The notes below the pieces were generated by a model that had not been told where the DNA came from, searched no databases, and saw only the letters and a list, made by a program, of their open reading frames with translations. A stretch of DNA of 64,000 nt. It comes from Schizophyllum amplum (taxonomy: Eukaryota > Basidiomycota > Agaricomycetes > Agaricales > Schizophyllaceae). Made by a program: the position numbers and the translations under genes. The stretch is from assembly GCA_007026445.1 (NCBI GenBank), contig VDMD01000081.1:46607-110606 (forward strand), written 5' to 3'. Positions within the stretch are counted from its first letter, which is position 1. Each line of letters begins with the position of its first letter. Positions 20,999-32,970 of the stretch are shown here, in pieces.

Positions 20999-23900
20999 GG
21001 CGCTCGACAGCGTCACGTAGTAAGGAAGGAGAAGTATAGAGTGAAGATGGAAAGGTTGACGTAGGACGCTGTCGCGTGGTGGAGAATGCAGACGAACAAA
21101 GTCGCTGCGTCGCTTTGCCCGGCAGGACCCCCATGCCCCTTCAACATCACGTGATCGGAATATGCGTATTACGTAACAAAGTTGCACGCGTTTGGGAAAA
21201 GTCCCAAATATGGGGTTTCATCAGCGTTTGCGGATGATTTCCCTTATGTGGAAGAAAGCGTTTCTAATTTCAAATGAAGAGTTGTGGGCGCAGGGTCAAA
21301 AAAGTCCAAAAAGCGTCGAAAGTGAAGGAGGGAGGCGAAAAAATTCAGGGAGGGTCGAGAACAATGGGACTCACCTGTAAGGGGATTTTGGGAACCATGT
21401 GTGGCATCGGAGAAGTCCGGGCGTCCGGGGAGGACATGCAGAGGGGCCAGCAAGTGCTTCGTCTTCATGTCGCTTTATGGCCAGAGTCCGGAGAGGTCCA
21501 TACGACGAGGAGAAGCCAGGTATGCCATCGAGAGAGCGACAGGGCGCGCGACCCGTGGAAAAGTGGAGCGACAATCATCCGAAATTCGTCGATTTTAGTA
21601 GGGTTCCAGGGCGCGGGCGGGACTTGGCTAGCGCGCCCACAATGTTCTGGTATATGTCCTGATGCTTCCTGCCTATCGGAGGGCGCGACGACGAGCTCGG
21701 GAGGCCGACAAACAAGGCGGGAGGCAACCCAAATGGCCCTGACGCCTCTCTCTTCCTACCATCATCATCTCACGACGTGACCACACCATTCATCGTTGAC
21801 GCGACGGCGACGAACTCATTTCCACCTTACGCTGCATCTCTCCTCGTATTGCTACCTACGACTACGACTGGACAACGCCCGACTGCCCTCAAGAGCGCAC
21901 GATGAGGCCGCGCGGCCCCCGTCTCGACGCAACCCCCATCTCGACGCAACCCCCACGCCCTGAAGTCACCCCTCCCCGTTCTGCAACGACGCACGACTAA
22001 GGCGACGGTGCGCCCGCGCCCGGATATCGACACGGGCGACCAGCGAAGCCGAAGACGCCAGAGTGCACGAAGGCCGTGTCGGCGACGGGAGCTCGGCGCT
22101 TCGGCTTCCCGTAGCGCAGGTCCTCGACCTCTTGCGGTGCGGGGCACTGCATCTCTCATAACACCTCCCGCCACCGCGAACAAGGCTCGTCGGCTCGGTC
22201 GGCAGTGTTCCCGACGAAGAATGCGACGATGGACGTCGATGGTACCTACAGTTGCGCTGCATCAGCAGAAGGAGCTACGCCGGCGGGTTCACTTCCCAAC
22301 TCCCATGGCGTCGAGATGCGCACAGCGAGCGAGTTGTATGTGTAGAGCGAGGTCGACCAGGGAGGACTGTCGAGGTGCGCCGCGCGATGATTAAACGTTG
22401 TCCCGTAGCCTAATCATTCGTCCAGGCAATTCGATCTTGTGCAGTATGCGGTGAAGCACGGATCTCCATCCGCTGCACCCAACGACCGCTTCCCGCTCCT
22501 CTGTTATCGATGTCCGCCTCCAGCTCGCTTGAAGACGCCGGGCCAGCGATGCCGAAGTTTCCGACGTCGACGGCGATATGACGACGAACCTTCTTCGGTC
22601 CAGCGACACATGCTCTCACCTGAAGAGCCACGCCAGCAATCTTCACCTTCCAGCTCCCTACGCGTCCAGTCGACTACCAGCGGACGCGGCGTCAAGCTAC
22701 GGACAGACGCGGGACCAAGTGCATGCGCACGGCAAGGACGATCATCGAGGCGAGGATTCGTCGAGGCGCGTCCCATGATAACTCACAGCTGCGCTCAAAC
22801 TGACGATGCTCTCAGACGTTCTGCTCTACCCGCTCTATAGCTCGGTGCGTCGTTGAATCCTCACCGCGGCCCGATCGAGCGCCCGCCGCATCGAAGCGGG
22901 CATTTGACGACCGTGGCCTTCCGCTAACCACTGCAGCTGCCCTACGAACGCCATGCCATGGTGACGCTCGTCGTCCTTCAACATGTCCCGGCGAACGCAC
23001 GTCGGCCGCGGGGGATTAGGGCGAAAGTCAGGGTAGCGACGGTGGTCGATTCCCCTTTATTGATTGCTTCACGTCGAATGCGTGTCCCGTCGGTACTTAC
23101 TAAGTACATGTCCCGCTTGGTAGATATGCACATACTACTGTACGTCCATACTTCAATGCAATGATAATGACATAAGTTCGTTGTTTGCAAGAGCACCTAG
23201 TCTAAGGTAGACCTTTAGAGCACTCGGATTCAAGAGCGCAGGAAATGCATGAGGTTTCATTCATGTCAAGCGAGTCGTGCGCATACGCTACATGGTGGCA
23301 CTAGGCCTTGTGTAGGTGCGGGCTTCCCTAGCCCGGGGTGTTATGCACCGACGGGCGGAGCGGGATTGACTAGTAGCATGAAAGTCTTATGAGCACGGGA
23401 GAGACCTCGATACAGAGTGGTGACTCTGAGTATACGATGGAGCGCGAAGAGCCTACGATGCTACGCGATGGATCTACAAGATGATATAAGTAGTACGCGA
23501 CGGGCTTATAAGATACGTTTGCCTGCAGCGTACGCAGTCACAGCAAAACCATCTGGCAACAGACGACAAGCCAATCACCGGAAAGGGGAAGACCGAGGAC
23601 GACACACCGAGGCCCGACGGCGAGTCTCAGCCCCCGGTCACAACGAGTGAGTGCCGTGAAGGACTTCAACGACTGCAGCGACACTGGCCTATGGAGTGGG
23701 CGTCCGCTCGACCTGAGTCGCGAAGCGAAAGCCCCCGCGTCATGCGCAGGAAAGGGCATCGCGGTCACGTCTCGAAGGGGTGACTCATGAGTATGTGTGC
23801 TGCGTGTGCCAGCATGGTCCGGACTATCCTGCGCCTGAATCGTCATGTCCTGCGCCGGAGTCGTCGTCCTCGCTTTGCGGGACAGAACGTGGGAAGGGGG

Positions 23901-24796
23901 GTGAGTGAGCGTACGTCTCGGAGCAGCAAAACCAGCGTCGTGATGAAGAAGGTGCCTATCTATCACCTTTCATATGGGACAATGGGAATTCACTCTATGT
24001 GAAGATTTAATTGGGTGAGGGCGCATGATACTGATAGCCGGACGTATACGCGCACCGATACCTTCCAACGACTGTAATCTGAGTACGCGTTGGGCAGCGA
24101 GCGCTAATGCGCAGCAAAGATCTAGTTGACTTCGATATTTCATTGCGAGGCGCTGACGGGAGCGCAAGTGTGCGTCTTCAGCAAGTCGAGGTACAGCGAG
24201 GAATGCGGGTCGCCTATTACCACCGGGGAACCTGAATCTTTACGCCTTGCGATGGACCCGTCTGGTTAGTTGGTAGCATCAGTGGGCACCAGCAGCCATC
24301 AGGCGCGCCCCATACCTATAGGTGTAGACAGAGAACTCTTTACGCAAGAGCAAAGCTGGTGAGACCGTCAGGACCAGAACGGGAGGCGCCCGAGTCGGAG
24401 TCCGGGCCGATTCAGATGCCAACCACGTGCCACAAACAAATCCCATTGTTCCGATTCGCGATTGTTCGACTGCGCAACCTCACTTCAGCGTTACCCAAAA
24501 AGCCGTCCTTTTCCGTTTTATCCCTTCTGCTCTGGCCTTTCCACAATATACCGCTTACATAGACCACCGACCAGCTGTCTTCCTTATAGTCTGGGACTCA
24601 ATATGATTGGAACATCGATTCAGTCGGCGCCTATCCCTGGAACTGATGCAGACGCTTCCGATCAGTTAGCTCATGGCTTTCCCGACCCCGACGGGCTGCT
24701 TACACGGAAATCCATCCCCGTACATACTCCCTCTGTTCACGTCCTCGCATATATACCCTCCATGATCCACCTCAGTCGCTCGCATTCAATCTCACC
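20999..24796. other. Tail of block 2, then promoter of the A-T-R gene
   Basis: From 20999 to about 23200 this repeats the spacer that lies upstream of the dNTPase in blocks 1 and 3, including the ATGTACGT...CTTCAATGCAATGA stretch near 23150. It stops where the dNTPase should start. From 23200 to 24600 I see nothing supportable. A TATATA sits at about 24757-24764, some 35 bases before the ATG of the next gene. Confidence 0.5.
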
Positions 24797-27700
24797 ATGG
24801 GCGCCCAATCATCCACCAAACCTGAGGCTACATCGCCAGACTTCATCCACGTCCCCCTCGAGGCTGGGCTCTCCTTCGCTGGTGCCGCTGACTTCCACCG
24901 GAAGCACAACCCCGACTACGCATGCTTCGCGTACGCTGAAGCGGACGGCACAGTGCGCGAGATCACTTACCTCGAGTTCGGCCGTGCCGTCCACCGCGCC
25001 GCCCACGCGCTGCGCCCCCAGCAGCAGGGCGAGCCCGGCGCCGTCGTCGCCTTCATCGCGCTCTCCGACACCCTCGTTTACCATCCCATCACCGTTGGTC
25101 TGATTAAGGCCGGTCTCGTGGTACGTCGCTCGGCGCGCTCGCATCCCCGATCCCCGCTGACCTCGCACCTTCCATCGCACCCAGCCCTTCCCCATCTCCC
25201 CTCGTCTCTCTGCGCCCGCGGTCGCGAACCTGCTGCGCTCCTCGGGCGCCCACCGCCTGGTCACCACGCAGCACACCCTGCACGCGCTCATCGCGGACAC
25301 GAAGGCCGAGCTCGGCGCGGACTACCCGCTCGTGATCGACGAGGTGCCTGCGCTGGACGTGCTGTTCCCGCGGCTTGCGGAGGAGACGGTAGCGGACGCG
25401 TTCGTGCCGTACCCGGATGCCGAGGCGGCCAAGACGCCGGAGGACTACGCCATCTACCTCCACTCGTCGGGCAGCACGGGGTTCCCCAAAGCCATCGCGC
25501 ACACGCGGGCGAGTATGAGTGGGTGGACGAGGCTTGGTGCGCGTTCTTCGTCTTCTCGCCGCTTTTGTGATAACTCACCGGCTTTCCACAGCGAGTATGA
25601 CCGATATGCGCAGGTTCGACCCTCGCCCGCTCTTCGCGACGCACATTCTCCCCCCATTCCACACGATGGGGCTCTCCACGCAGGTCATTAGCACGCTCTT
25701 TGGAGGGGTCGCCGCCGCGCTCTTTCCACCTGTGGTGAAGGTGAGCCTAACTTCGAAGAATCATCTGTTCTAGGTTGTGATCAGCCTCTGACTATCAGTT
25801 GAGACGTCACATGACATGCCCCCGCCGCCGACGCCGGACTCGATGCTGGCGGCTGCACGTGCGAGTGGGTCCACGGCGATGGTGATGGTGCCCGCGTACC
25901 TGCAGCTTTGGGCGTCGGATCCCGAGGCGGTGGAATATTTGCAAGGCCTGCAGGTGGTGGTGAGTGTGATAATCTGGCTGGTGCTGAATCGTTCGAGTCT
26001 CCTTTTCCTCCTCCATTCATCTCCATCTCCAAGTCGCTGCCCTCCTCGAAGTCGCTGCCATCCTCAAAATTCCCACAATCCCTCTCTTTTCCCATTTCGA
26101 ACTCAATTTTTAAACCGCCCCCACAGGGCTTCGCCGGCGGACCCCTCAGCGACGCCACGGGCGACGCGCTCGCCGCTGCCGGCGTCAAACTACGCTCGGT
26201 CTACGGCGCGACCGAGTTTGGCGTGCCCTCGCACCTGATGCCGACGAGCGAGGAGGATTGGAAGGAGTGGCGGTGGGTGGAGTTGGATCGGAATGCGATG
26301 TCGACTTGGGAGGGGCAGGGGGATGGGTCGGAGGAGTTGATTGTGGAGGTGAGTTGGGCGTTATGCGGTTGGGCATTTGCGTTGGCGGGTGGCCTCCCCC
26401 AAATATCATCTGCTCATAAGGTCACGCAGGCAACCGAGGGTCACTGGCACCAGCCCGCTGCGCATAACATGACGCATCGCCCAGGGTATGCGACCAACGA
26501 CCTGTTGTGCTGTCACCCAACCAAGCCGCATCTGAGGAGAGTGTAAGTCAGGCTGTATCGAGACCTCTGTGCTCGTCCTAAGGTCCCTGGCAGAGTCGGT
26601 CGCAAGGACGACGTCATCGTGCATTCGACGAGCGAGAAGACGGTGCCGGCGCCTATCGAGGGCACCGTGCTGACGAGTCCTTTGTGAGTGGGTTTGCGGT
26701 CGGGAAAACGTGTGGGAGACAGCTGATGTTGGGGATAGGGTGGCTGCGGCGGTTATGTTTGGACGTGGGCGTGATGAGGCGGGTATCCTCATCGAGCCGG
26801 CGCCGGCGCATGCGATCGATCCGACGGATGACGCGCAAGTCGCGGCGTATAGGAACGCGGTGTGGTGAGTGGTAGTGCTTCTTGAGATGCCGATAGTATT
26901 ACGTATTACAAACTAACTGCGACCTCGTCTCCCAGGCCGGTCGTCGAAGAGGCGAACCGCAGCGCGCCTGGGTACAGCCGCATCTTCAAGGAGCTTATCC
27001 TAGTCACGAGCCGCGGCAAGCCTCTCCCGCGCACGGAGAAGAATACGGTGATGCGGAAGCTAGCCTTGCAAGTGTACAACGACGAGATTGAGAACATGTA
27101 CGTGCTGGCGGAACGTTTTGTTGCCCGATCGCCTTGTCGCGTCTTCACTGACGATGACGTGCAGATACGAGGTCATTGAAAACCACGCAACGACCGGAGA
27201 AGATGGCGTGCAGCCACCTGTGACCTGGGATGCTCCGGTTGTGCGCAACTGGCTCTCCGCGCATGTTCGCGATATCACGGGACGCGACATGGATGCGTCG
27301 GCGGACCTTTTCGAGCAGGGTTTTGATAGGTGGGCTTGTATAAAAAGTCCCTAATTATGCTACTTGCTCACAATCAACAGTCTCAACGCAACCGTCCTTC
27401 GCCTTCGCATACTGGGTGCCCTCAAGGCGGACGTGATCGCGTCCTCGACAGCGCGCGATATATCGCAAAACGTGGTCTACGAGTACCCCACGGTCAATAA
27501 GCTTGCGTCTCTGCTTGTCAAGCTCGTCCGTGGCGAAGCACGCGTCGTGCCCGTGGCGGATGCGCCAGACGCTATTGTCAAAATGGCAGCCAAGTACAGC
27601 GAGGGGCTTCCTGGCTACGTGGACGCATCGACGTTACCGAAGTATGTCACGGCTAAGGCGGCGCCGCTGAAGGTGCCCGCGACGGTGCTGCTGACGGGGA

Positions 27701-28971
27701 CGACGGGGAATTTGGGTGCGGAGATCTTGGCGCTGCTGCTGGGGGACGCGCGGGTGAGCAGGGTGTACACGCTGGACCGGGCGGGGTCTGCCAGGGCTCT
27801 TGAGCGGCAGCGCGTGCGATTTGTGGATAAGGGGTTGAATGTAGAGCTCCTCGCGTCGAGCAAACTCGTCACGTTAGAGGGCGATGTGTGCGAGGAGAGA
27901 CTCGGCCAAAGCGAAGCGGTGTATGCGGAGGTGCGTGTATTCATGGTCCACTGTGAGCTCTAACTGAACATAGTCTGTTACTCATTACCCAGATGCTGGA
28001 CGCTGTCAACGTTATCATCCACGCCGCTTGGCGGCTCGACTTCAACCTCGGCCTCGGCGCCTTCGAGAGCAGCATCCGCGGCACGCGCACCCTCGTCGAC
28101 TTCGCGCTTCAGGCGCGGTATGCAGAGACCCTGCGGTTCCTGTTCACCTCCTCCATCGCCTCCGCGCGCGGGTGGGACGCGGCGTCGGGGGGTCCAGTGC
28201 CCGAAGAGCTGATCGACAACCCCGCCGTCTCCGTCCTCGGCGGCGGGTACGGACAGAGCAAGTACGTCGCTGAGCGCGTGCTGGCGGCCAGCAGGCTCGC
28301 ATTCAGCTCGGTGCGTGTGGGGCAGGTGAGCGGCGGGCGGCCGCGCGGGGCGTGGGCGACGACGGACTGGTTCCCGATCCTGGTGAAGACGAGCCTGGCG
28401 CTGGGTGCGCTGCCGGGGGACGAGCAGGTGGGGGTTGATCTTTGCAATCTCAGTGAGGCTTGTTACTCATGGCATGTCTTGCAGCCGGTCGCGTGGCTGT
28501 CGATGGACGCGGTCGCGACGACCCTGGTTGACGCGGCGTTCGCCAACACTGCGCTATCTCCTTCGCACAACGCGGTGCACCCGCGGCCTGTGCCGTGGAG
28601 TAGAATGATCACGAACGTGCAGTCGTCGCTGAAGACCGTCCTGCAGCGCGACATCCCCGTCGTGCCCTTCCCGGAATGGTTCGCGAAGCTGGAGGCAGTC
28701 GCGGGTGAGCCTAACTTGGATGCGCGGGAGGTGGTGAGTGACGACTGCTTGGACGCGACGAGTTGATTTCTGACTTTGTATAATAAAACAGCCCGGCGTC
28801 AAACTGCTCGAGTTCTTCCGCGGGGTCAGCGCAGGCGACGTGCAAGGCATGGAGTTCGCGGCGGACAAGCTGCAGGCAGTTAGCGAGGCTCTGCGCATCG
28901 TGCAGCCTCTCGGCCAGGCGGACGCCGATGCGTGGGTGAAGTACTGGTCAGGAAGCGGCTTGTTGGCCTAG
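24797..28971 (+). CDS. NRPS-like A-T-R enzyme (adenylation, carrier, thioester reductase)
   Basis: Fourteen exons, 1090 aa: join(24797..25120, 25185..25536, 25592..25740, 25804..25959, 26127..26348, 26430..26542, 26594..26683, 26739..26864, 26936..27097, 27165..27329, 27381..27930, 27993..28427, 28485..28733, 28792..28971). The adenylation domain shows the P-loop HSSGSTGFPK, YGATEFG, RPGYATNDL, GRKDDVIVHSTSEK and PRTEKNTVMR. The carrier motif DLFEQGFDSLN has its phosphopantetheine Ser at residue 620. The reductase has TGTTGNLG (about 724) and YGQSKYVAER (about 890). The enzyme should activate a carboxylic acid as AMP ester, load it on the carrier and release it reductively with NAD(P)H as aldehyde or alcohol. 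The substrate cannot be read from sequence. There is no condensation domain. The acceptor at 25804 and donors at 25537 and 28428 are the least certain. No other biosynthetic genes sit beside it. Confidence 0.9.
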
Positions 28972-30280
28972 TTTGATTTCCCCCTTCATATCTGAAAAAA
29001 AGCTGTATTATATCAAATCGCATGGGCGCCCTCGTTCGCCCTCCAATCAGTCACGCATGGAACCACGAGCAGCGAAATATATCATAGTGCGAAGGTGTGT
29101 ATGTACAAAGGCCGGGAAACCCCGTATGAGATGGAGGCAACCAACGCAGCCACCCGCGGGGAAGGTGCGTGTAGTATTCCTAAACGAGGAAGTGCTTGTG
29201 TATAGTCCTGGGAATCTGTCTCGGAGACTAGTGAAGACTATCTACAGTGATGGAAGGAGCACAGGCACGGGAATAGATGGCGCAGAATTTGGGGCGAAAA
29301 TGGTAAGGCAGCGTGGCCGTTGCGTGGCCGCCGTCGCAGCACCGATAGGGGAGTGCTGTGTTCCGTTCTGAGGATATACTGTAAGTAATGACCGCACGTC
29401 TCTCTGCTTCAAGTTGTTGCATAACCAGAGAGATCATATTTACAATGGTTGTCGTAGCAGGACCATGCATTGACACCGTGAGAAGATGATGATGATGGCA
29501 GGAAGAAAGGGTGATTCAAATTGTTTTTGTCCTTCTCTCGCGCGATCTCCATTGCCCGCCGCGCTCTATCCTCTGCAAATATTATTTTGCCGATAGGGAG
29601 GATGGGCGGATCCCGTACCCAAGGCTCCGTAATCGAAATTCTAACATGACTGCTGCTGGAGTCAACACGAAACACGATTGCTCTCGGTTGCGGTTTTTGT
29701 TTCCCAAATGCTCCCATACTACCTTCGTTGCCCGGCGAGTCCACTGTCACTTCACTGACGTTTTGGCGGCGCAAGATAAGATTCAACTCCGTCACAGACC
29801 AGCGACATGTCATCCATCACCGATTTTCCTCATTTTCATGACCAAAAAACGTATTCGCAGCATGCATCCAAGGTGTGTTCAGCGCTCTTCATACTCTCTG
29901 CATTCATCTATAGGTGTCTAACTGGTTCTTATGTGCTGCGCAAGGACTCCGTTTGTTCGCCTTCCGGGGCTAGTCCGCATCAGGAAATCTGCTCGATGCC
30001 TCATGGCAGAAGAACAAAGAATGGACCCTCGCGGGGTATGACCGGCGCGTGAAAACGCGTCCATTGTTCTTCTGGTATGTCATCCTCTCTCTCTCTCTCC
30101 CTCTTGTCTCCTACCACTGACACTCTCTATCACTGTCGGTCTATCTACCTCCGCCGACTGACTGTGTGGCACTGCCTGTTTCCCGACCACTGACTATCCC
30201 TTTACCATCACCTATATCTCCCCCATCGACCAACAGTCCGACTGCCACCCATCTCTTTAACGGCCACCGCACCGCCCTCC
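28972..30280. other. Spacer between the A-T-R gene and A3
   Basis: The first 400 bases are presumably 3' UTR. A minus-strand frame opens at an ATG at 29813 and runs to 29409 (134 codons, with FGKQKPQPRAIVFRVDSS and EDRARRAMEIAREKD). It has no recognisable domain, and I do not call it a gene. From about 30085 to 30280 lies a C/T-rich leader with a short CT repeat (30090-30108), resembling the A1 leader. Confidence 0.4.
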
Positions 30281-31759
30281 ATGCCCGTGCCCGGCATCAA
30301 TCCCGCCTTCTACCAGAGCGCGCGTCCCGCAAGCGCAGCGGTCGCCAAGTACAAGGACTCTGTGGTGCCCGGCGGTGACGGGCGACAGTTCGAGCGATAC
30401 GTGGATCGGGAGCTGCGAAATCAGTCGTACTCGGAGGTGGCCAGCGGAGGTGGGGGAAGGTGGATCTACTACGAGACAGAAGAGCACGACGCGGACCAGC
30501 ACGACACGAACCAGCACAACAATTACGACGACGTACCGGCGCCGCGTCCGCCCACGCCACTCGAGCTGGACCTCTTCCAGTACATCAACGACACGCCGCC
30601 GGAGGCGCCCGTGGAAGGCGCTGAGGCTGAAACGCACGCAGAAGGCGCTGAGTTGCACATAGAAGGCGCTGGGACCCGCAGGTATGTGGTCACAAAGCGT
30701 TATGAACGAAATTTCGTGCTAACACAAACATCATCTAGCCCGGCGCATGACTTTGACCACTCGGCACAGGACTGTGACGTCTCGAAGAAAGACATTCACG
30801 GCTCAAACAACGTCCATGGGCAGCCACTCGTTCATGCTCGGTCTGCGGCGCCAGGGAATGCATCGATTGTGGCTCAAACTTCATATCCCCCTTCTTCGTC
30901 GCTGCCTTCTTCCGCACTGCCTGTCGCCCGTGCTGCGAACCATGACGGCGGGACAGTGCACGCGTCCTCGAGAGCGATGTCCACGTCCTCAACAGCCATA
31001 ACCACGTCCTCGACGACGATACCAACTTGCATCGATGCCATGTCGAAATACAGAGCCAGAACTGCGCACCTCGAGTCAATCATGGCTTCGAGACCGCCGT
31101 CGGCATTCTCCGACAGCGGGCCCTATACAACGGCTACTCGTCAAAGTTCCGACAGTCGGACTTCCACCAATGGTTCTTCGCGCAGTAGCACGTCGAGGAG
31201 CTTCTCGTCGTCGACCCGGAATGCATCGTCGTCGGCACGCGCTGCACTGAGCGCCACCAGCCAGTCTTCGTCGTCTTCCACTGCGTCATCGTCGTCTTCC
31301 GCGGCCTCTTCGTCCCGTACGCAGCTTGGCCACAACAAAAGCTACCCTCATTACACCCCGCCGCCCATTGTACCAACCGACGCCCTCCCTTCCTCCACTT
31401 ACTCAACGTCTGCGCCGGGTCCCCTCGCCGGCGAGGAGTGCAAGACCGGTGAGAAGCGCAAGGCGGGTCCCGAAGACCCGACCGTGGCCTGTCTATGGCG
31501 GCATGACGCTCAGCACAACGGTGCCTCCCACGCCCAGCATACCCGCTGCCGCTGCAGATTTGATGTCACTCAGGCGGAGCTTGACCTCAAGACCGACATA
31601 TGTGCGCATCTGCTGAGGAGCGGGGCGGATGTCGTGCATATGGCATACTGCCGGTGGCACTTGTGTAGCCAAACCGGTGAGGGGCACTATCTTGTGGACC
31701 ATGTGTTCGATCACGTTATGGGCAAGCCTGGGATGTTGTACGGTGGTGGTGGCCAGTGA
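30281..31759 (+). CDS. Family A protein, copy 3 (C-terminal Cys/His domain)
   Basis: Spliced model join(30281..30681, 30739..31759), 473 aa. The 57-base intron sits where A1 has its first intron but is in frame and stop-free, so an unspliced 492 aa form is also possible. The N-terminus MPVPGINPAFYQ...VVPGGDG and the LFQYINDTPPE motif match A1. The middle is shorter and Ser/Thr-rich, with Ser runs. After GEKRKAGPEDP comes a Cys/His region: CLWRHDAQHNG, CRCRF, then C-x4-C-x11-H-x3-H (YCRWHLC...DHVFDH). A1 introns 2 and 3 have no counterpart. The gene is convergent with B3. Function is unknown. Confidence 0.75.
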   Translation: MPVPGINPAFYQSARPASAAVAKYKDSVVPGGDGRQFERYVDRELRNQSYSEVASGGGGRWIYYETEEHDADQHDTNQHNNYDDVPAPRPPTPLELDLFQYINDTPPEAPVEGAEAETHAEGAELHIEGAGTRRYVVTKRYERNFVLTQTSSSPAHDFDHSAQDCDVSKKDIHGSNNVHGQPLVHARSAAPGNASIVAQTSYPPSSSLPSSALPVARAANHDGGTVHASSRAMSTSSTAITTSSTTIPTCIDAMSKYRARTAHLESIMASRPPSAFSDSGPYTTATRQSSDSRTSTNGSSRSSTSRSFSSSTRNASSSARAALSATSQSSSSSTASSSSSAASSSRTQLGHNKSYPHYTPPPIVPTDALPSSTYSTSAPGPLAGEECKTGEKRKAGPEDPTVACLWRHDAQHNGASHAQHTRCRCRFDVTQAELDLKTDICAHLLRSGADVVHMAYCRWHLCSQTGEGHYLVDHVFDHVMGKPGMLYGGGGQ

Positions 31760-32970
31760 TGGCGAAGAACAGGTTCGTCAGTGACCGTCGTTTTGTGTGG
31801 TCGATGGAAGAGGTAGTATGTGCATCAGATTCTTTCTGCTTCATGTCTGTATCTCGTCTGTCAATCCCCTCACTCGCATCGCGTGTCCACAGTTCACAAG
31901 CTCTACTGAAGTAACATTCCTTTCACCGTACACTATAATCTCCGTTCGTCGCATACTAGGATATTCCTCCCTGCCCCGCCCCTCATGTTCTTTAGGTTAT
32001 ACTCATTGCATCGTCAACCATCCTTCTCGTCGCTGTATTTGAGACCATGTATCGTCTCAGCGCTCCCGATCGTACTCGTACTCGTCCATATCCTGATACC
32101 TCACGTCCTGTATTGTACCACCACTTGCTGTTACTACTCAATTCTGTACGCTGGCGTCGCGACCGTTGTGTCAAACCCGGCCTAGGGCTCAATGAACATC
32201 AGACTTGAGCACGTATTCAAAGCCGCACAAATGGATGGCTGACAAGGGCCATCGAGTTCCAACGCAGAGCGGTTTATATTACACGCGGCGTCCGACTCCA
32301 GCTCATAAAGAGATATGCATCCCGCTCTGAGTTTGGACGACCCGGTACTCAAACGCTCGATGAATCCCCACCGAATATCCACGACAAACACGATATATTG
32401 ATTCCTTCCTTCCTTGAGAAAGAGGTAGTACGGTACGGGACGAGATAGCGGATACAGTAGCGTAGCAGTGAGATACAAAAACTTACCATGGTCGGTAGGA
32501 CCAAAGCATACAGTGTCAGGTACAGCGTAGTACAGAGCGAGTACAGTAAGGGCTGGACGGATTGCGATGCAGGCGGAACACAATGCGGTATATGAGCTAG
32601 GGAGATATGCGAACTAGGGTGACAGACGAGCCAAGGAGATGCAGATGCTGGGGCGATATATGGTAGCATAGGATACGAAGCACTGGGAATTCAACATAGT
32701 CCGAAACAAGCGCGCATGTGCACCCGAAGTGGGTGTGAGCGCGATGGAGAGCAAAAGTAAACATAGGTAAGATGGGGAGCATATGGGACGAAATGCAAGA
32801 GAAATGTACCGAAGATCGTGAAGTGTAGTGGGGAATGGGGGTTGCGCGCGAGAGAGCAAGCGAGAGGACGAGCGAGAAGGCGACGATGTGCGAGAGGACG
32901 AGCATGAAGACGAGCGTGACAGCTACTGGCCGTGGCTGGCTACAGTGCTCGAGGCTGCAGCGCGCGTCGT
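31760..32970. other. Convergent spacer between A3 and B3
   Basis: Presumed 3' UTRs of both genes. It holds the conserved hairpin at 32712-32752. No DUF6533 gene is present in this block, unlike blocks 1 and 2. No other coding sequence is supported. Confidence 0.5.
32712..32752. other. Conserved hairpin element, block 3
   Basis: Perfect five-base stem CACCC-GAAGT-GGGTG inside a 40-base stretch with about one difference from block 1, although the flanking DNA of blocks 1 and 3 is only weakly alignable. Confidence 0.5.

Larger units (their letters stand above)
17307..22395. repeat. Segmental duplication, copy 2 of the close pair
   Basis: Counterpart of 7586-12590, offset about 9.72 kb at its left end and about 9.8 kb inside the B gene because of repeat-number changes. 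Weaker similarity continues to about 23200, where the equivalent of the dNTPase gene would begin; no dNTPase exons follow. Confidence 0.8.

Noticed and set aside
24001..24360. Possible tRNA-like or small RNA gene before the A-T-R gene
   Set aside because: No cloverleaf with A and B boxes could be drawn.
28993..29371. Plus-strand frame after the A-T-R gene
   Set aside because: It falls in the expected 3' UTR and has no features of a protein.
29409..29813. 134-codon minus-strand frame with a true ATG
   Set aside because: No recognisable domain, no paralogue in the window and isolated position; kept only as a remark.
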